Positions 61,192 to 64,000 of a stretch of DNA of 64,000 bases are shown in pieces (the stretch's first letter is position 1; each line of letters opens with the position of its first letter). The notes below the pieces were generated by a model. The model was not told the origin of the DNA, ran no database searches, and worked only from the letters and a program-made list of their open reading frames with translations. Made by a program: the position numbers and the translations under genes. Source of the stretch: Mucilaginibacter psychrotolerans (GTDB lineage Bacteria > Bacteroidota > Bacteroidia > Sphingobacteriales > Sphingobacteriaceae). The DNA is taken from NCBI RefSeq assembly GCF_004519315.1, contig NZ_SOZE01000004.1, forward strand, positions 1 to 64,000, given 5' to 3'.

Positions 61192-61491
61192 ATGAAAAAC
61201 GTTGCTACCTACCAAACAGATACCGCCGCAGTCGCTGCTAACAGGGCCGCAACTTCTACGCTGCTAAAAGCCTCCACTAAATACATGGTTGATGCACTGG
61301 GCGAGGGTATAAAGCAAAGCCTTAACGGTATGGATATCAACGTAGAGTTCATCACCCTAACCGTACGCAGCGTTGCGCAGGCTTCTGGCAAAGGCGTAAA
61401 AAAACTAATTGAAAAATACAGCGCAGCGGGCCGCCAGGTAGCCCAAAAACGCTTTCACTATAATACTACAACTACACTATCTCATTCCTAA
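61192..61491 (+). CDS. Small hypothetical protein under palindromic operator control
   Basis: 99 residues from the ATG at 61192; the longer frame to 61141 runs through the promoter. No signal peptide or membrane segment, so cytosolic. A predicted helical N-terminus (AAVAANRAATSTLLKASTKYMVDAL) and a basic C-terminus (GKGVKKLIEKYSAAGRQVAQKRFHY). Not recognised. The DUF5686 gene follows after 10 bases, so both are probably in one operon controlled by the palindrome. Confidence 0.65.
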   Translation: MKNVATYQTDTAAVAANRAATSTLLKASTKYMVDALGEGIKQSLNGMDINVEFITLTVRSVAQASGKGVKKLIEKYSAAGRQVAQKRFHYNTTTTLSHS

Positions 61492-61501
61492 TACCAACAC
61501 A

Positions 61502-64000
61502 ATGAAAACGATTCATAAACAGCTTTATAAAAGCACCCTGTTATTACTGCTATTGCTTACAGCATCCATTGGGTTGCGGGCGCAAAACACCGTAGTAAAA
61601 GGTACCATAACCGATGCCAAAACGCATAAGCCAATGCCTTACGTAACCGTAACATTTGCAGGCAGCACCATAGGCGGCGGCACCAACACACAGGGCCGCT
61701 ACAGCATCAGCACCACCGAAAAATACAACCAGATACAGGTGACCTTTGTTGGTTTTAAAACAGCAACCCGCACTATAGAGGCAGGCAAAGAACAGGAAAT
61801 CAACATCGCCCTGATAGAAGATAACCAAACACTGAGCGAAGTGGTGGTAAAATCGGGCAAGAAGAAAAAATATACCAATAAAGATAACCCCGCAGTAGAG
61901 CTTATCCGTAAGGTTATTGCGCATAAAAGTCAAAACCAGCTCGAGAATTATAACTTTGCCGAGTACAAACAGTACGAGCGTATGAGCTTTTCGCTGAGTA
62001 ACCTAAGCGAAAAATTTAAAAACAAACGCATATTCAAAAATTACCAGTTCTTGTTCCGCGAGCAGGATTCTACGCTCATTGGCGGCAAAACATTGCTGCC
62101 GCTTTATCAGGAAGAAAAACTATCTGATAACTACTATCGCAAATCACCCTACGCAAAAAAGCAGGTGATATCGGCCAATAAACAAGTAAAGTACGATGAA
62201 AGCTTTGTGGATAACCAGGGCCTCACTACCTACTTTAATCGTATGTATCAGGATATCAATATCTATGATAACAACGTGTCGTTGCTGAGCAACCAGTTGC
62301 TAAGCCCTATTGCCGATCACTCGCCCGATTTCTATAAATTCTTCATCACCGATACGCTTAAAGATCAAAAACCGAATCTGATAGAGCTGAGCTTTACGCC
62401 GCGCAATACCAACGGCATGCTGTTTGAGGGCAGGATATACATTACAATGGACGGCAACTACGCCGTGCAGAACGCCGTGCTTACCGTTAATAAAAACATC
62501 AACCTTAACTTTGTGCGCCAGATGCAGGCCACACTTGCCTTCGAGAAAAACAACGACGGCAAATATCACCTGAGCCAAAGCGATCTGAAGATCGATTTCG
62601 GCATCAATAAAAACAAAGGTGGAGGCGTATTTGGCGAGCGTTTGGTATCTATTAACAACTTCGTGGTAAACTCGCCGCGTACAGATGATACCTACAAAGG
62701 CCCGGCGCAGGTTTTAGCTGCCAATGCCGATGAAAAAGACGATACCTATTGGCTGATGACCCGCCCCGATACATTGGATGCAGCCGCTGCAAGCATCTAT
62801 AAAAATATAGATAGCCTGCAAACCATCCCATCGTTCAAAAAAACGATGGATATTGCTACGCTGGTGCTTGCCGGCTACAAAAATTACGGCAAGTTTGAGG
62901 TTGGCCCGGCAAATACCTTCTACAGCTTTAACCCGGTAGAAGGCTTCCGTTTGCGTTTAGGTGGCCGCAGCACGCCGCAGCTAAGCAAACGTTACTACTT
63001 TGAAACCTATGGTGCTTATGGTACCAAGGATAAAGAGTGGAAATACTTCTTAAGCAGCACTTATTCCATCAACAATAAATCCATCTATTCGTTCCCGCAG
63101 AACTATATCAGGGCCAGCTTCCAGCACGATACCAAGGTGCCGGGGCAGGAACTGCAATTCGTGCAGGAGAGCAGCGTGCTGCTGTCGTTCAAACGCGGTG
63201 CAAACGATATTTGGCTGTATAATGATATCTTCAGGTTAGATTACGTGCACGAGTTCAGCAACCACCTTTCGTATACTATCGGTTTCAAAAAATGGAACCA
63301 GGATGCCGCCGGTGCCTTGCGTTTTCAAAACCTGCTGCCCAACGGTAACCTAAACGATGTGGGCACTATACATACTTCCGAGCTTTCGGCACAATTACGC
63401 TGGGCCCCGCACGAAAAATTTTACCAGGGCAAGCTGTACCGCACGCCTATACCTGATAAGTACCCCATTTTTACGCTGAACTATGCACAAGGCGTTAAGG
63501 GCCTGGCAGGCGGCGATTACAATTACCAAAACGTAACGGCCAACATCACCAAGCGTTTCTACCTGTCGCAATTGGGCTTTACCGATGTAAGTACAGAGGG
63601 CGGCTATTTATTTGGCCAGGTGCCTTTCCCATTGCTGGATATTCACCACGCCAACCAAAGTTATGCGTTCCAGCTCTACTCGTATAACCTCATGAATTTC
63701 CAGGAATTCGTGAGCGACCATTACGCCAGTGTTACTATCGATCATAACTTCAACGGCTTTTTGTTTAACCGCGTACCATTGCTTAAGAAACTGAAGCTGC
63801 GCGAGATCATCGACTTTAAGGCACTTTGGGGCGGCGTACGTAGTGAGAACGACCCAACCAACAACGCCAACCTGCTGCGTTTCCCATCAGGGGCAAACGG
63901 GGGTACTTATGCCCTGGGCTCAACCCCGTATATCGAAGGAAGCATCGCGGTAGGCAACATATTTAAATTGCTGCGTATCGATTTGGTGAAACGCTTTACT
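61502..64000 (+). CDS. DUF5686 / carboxypeptidase-regulatory-like outer-membrane protein, cut by window end
   Basis: Open without a stop for 833 codons to the last base of the window, so partial at the 3' end. Signal peptide (ending GLRAQ), an N-terminal carboxypeptidase-regulatory-like domain (VVKGTITDAKTHKPMPYVTV, about 30-115) with the TonB-like strand LSEVVVKSG, and then the DUF5686 region (NPAVELIRKVIAHKSQN, YNFAEYKQYERMSFSL) that continues as a probable outer-membrane barrel (RLRLGGRSTPQLSKRYYFETYGAYGTKDKEWKYF in pieces). Function unknown; the family is common in Bacteroidota and sometimes linked to surface stress or cargo transport. Confidence 0.87.
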   Translation, partial: MKTIHKQLYKSTLLLLLLLTASIGLRAQNTVVKGTITDAKTHKPMPYVTVTFAGSTIGGGTNTQGRYSISTTEKYNQIQVTFVGFKTATRTIEAGKEQEINIALIEDNQTLSEVVVKSGKKKKYTNKDNPAVELIRKVIAHKSQNQLENYNFAEYKQYERMSFSLSNLSEKFKNKRIFKNYQFLFREQDSTLIGGKTLLPLYQEEKLSDNYYRKSPYAKKQVISANKQVKYDESFVDNQGLTTYFNRMYQDINIYDNNVSLLSNQLLSPIADHSPDFYKFFITDTLKDQKPNLIELSFTPRNTNGMLFEGRIYITMDGNYAVQNAVLTVNKNINLNFVRQMQATLAFEKNNDGKYHLSQSDLKIDFGINKNKGGGVFGERLVSINNFVVNSPRTDDTYKGPAQVLAANADEKDDTYWLMTRPDTLDAAAASIYKNIDSLQTIPSFKKTMDIATLVLAGYKNYGKFEVGPANTFYSFNPVEGFRLRLGGRSTPQLSKRYYFETYGAYGTKDKEWKYFLSSTYSINNKSIYSFPQNYIRASFQHDTKVPGQELQFVQESSVLLSFKRGANDIWLYNDIFRLDYVHEFSNHLSYTIGFKKWNQDAAGALRFQNLLPNGNLNDVGTIHTSELSAQLRWAPHEKFYQGKLYRTPIPDKYPIFTLNYAQGVKGLAGGDYNYQNVTANITKRFYLSQLGFTDVSTEGGYLFGQVPFPLLDIHHANQSYAFQLYSYNLMNFQEFVSDHYASVTIDHNFNGFLFNRVPLLKKLKLREIIDFKALWGGVRSENDPTNNANLLRFPSGANGGTYALGSTPYIEGSIAVGNIFKLLRIDLVKRFT

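Overview
This 64-kb window looks like chromosome from a Bacteroidota bacterium, most likely family Sphingobacteriaceae (Mucilaginibacter or Pedobacter-like). That is inferred from the gene set, not from a search: a SusC/SusD glycan-uptake locus, type IX secretion parts (PorP/SprF, a gliding-motility-type C-terminal sorting domain), bacillithiol synthesis (BshB1), DUF4294 and DUF5686 proteins, a RelA/SpoT-Fur-PurA neighbourhood, and promoter boxes of the Bacteroidota type TAnnTTTG. I saw no rRNA, tRNA, CRISPR array, integrase or transposase gene.

Layout. 1-9.1 kb is housekeeping: pabB, a CPBP-family membrane protein, then (minus strand) rsh, fur, a DUF6922/AbiEii toxin-antitoxin pair wedged exactly between fur and purA, and (plus strand) a DUF4294 protein, glutathione peroxidase and bshB1. 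9.3-16.1 kb is mixed metabolism: lysine 6-aminotransferase, an ACC-deaminase/D-cysteine desulfhydrase-like enzyme, rluD, a class IV aminotransferase (pabC-like) and small unknown genes. 16.2-36.6 kb is a carbohydrate locus: an AraC regulator; an SDR, an L-fuconate dehydratase-like enzyme and a sodium:solute symporter; SusC, SusD and two surface glycan-binding-type lipoproteins; a two-domain esterase; a GH95 alpha-L-fucosidase-family enzyme; and a GH36/GH27-like alpha-galactosidase-family enzyme. Together these suggest capture of a fucosylated (or L-galactosylated) and probably acylated plant-type glycan at the surface, trimming of its side chains, and oxidation of the deoxysugar by a non-phosphorylative route. 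The fuconolactonase and late steps are not in the window.

36.8-45.3 kb holds an orphan PorP, a broken efflux/two-component block (the 5' part of tolC is joined directly to the 3' part of an NtrC-type regulator), an intact sensor kinase, an exported unknown protein, a DinB protein and an AT-rich two-gene Septu-like defence module (AAA ATPase + HNH nuclease). 45.6-49.5 kb carries two adjacent Tat-exported amino-group enzymes (FAD amine oxidase and PLP aminotransferase) followed by a secreted protein with a C-terminal Hint domain. 49.7-55.6 kb has a SWIM/SNF2 helicase and cytochrome bd oxidase (cydAB, minus strand). 55.9-60.5 kb is a three-gene type IX secretion-associated operon. 60.5-64 kb has a decayed tail-fibre-like fragment, a small gene behind a perfect 37-bp palindromic operator, and a DUF5686 protein that runs off the end.

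The gaps between genes are unusually rich in short elements with terminal inverted repeats. At least six sequence types are seen, one of them in two 140-bp inverted copies 14.7 kb apart that bracket the fuconate and SusCD genes. Best candidates for a second look: the toxin-antitoxin insertion in fur-purA, the tolC::ntrC junction, the Septu-like pair, the Tat-exported enzyme pair with the Hint protein, and the 21-bp-spaced motifs in front of susC and the GH95 gene.
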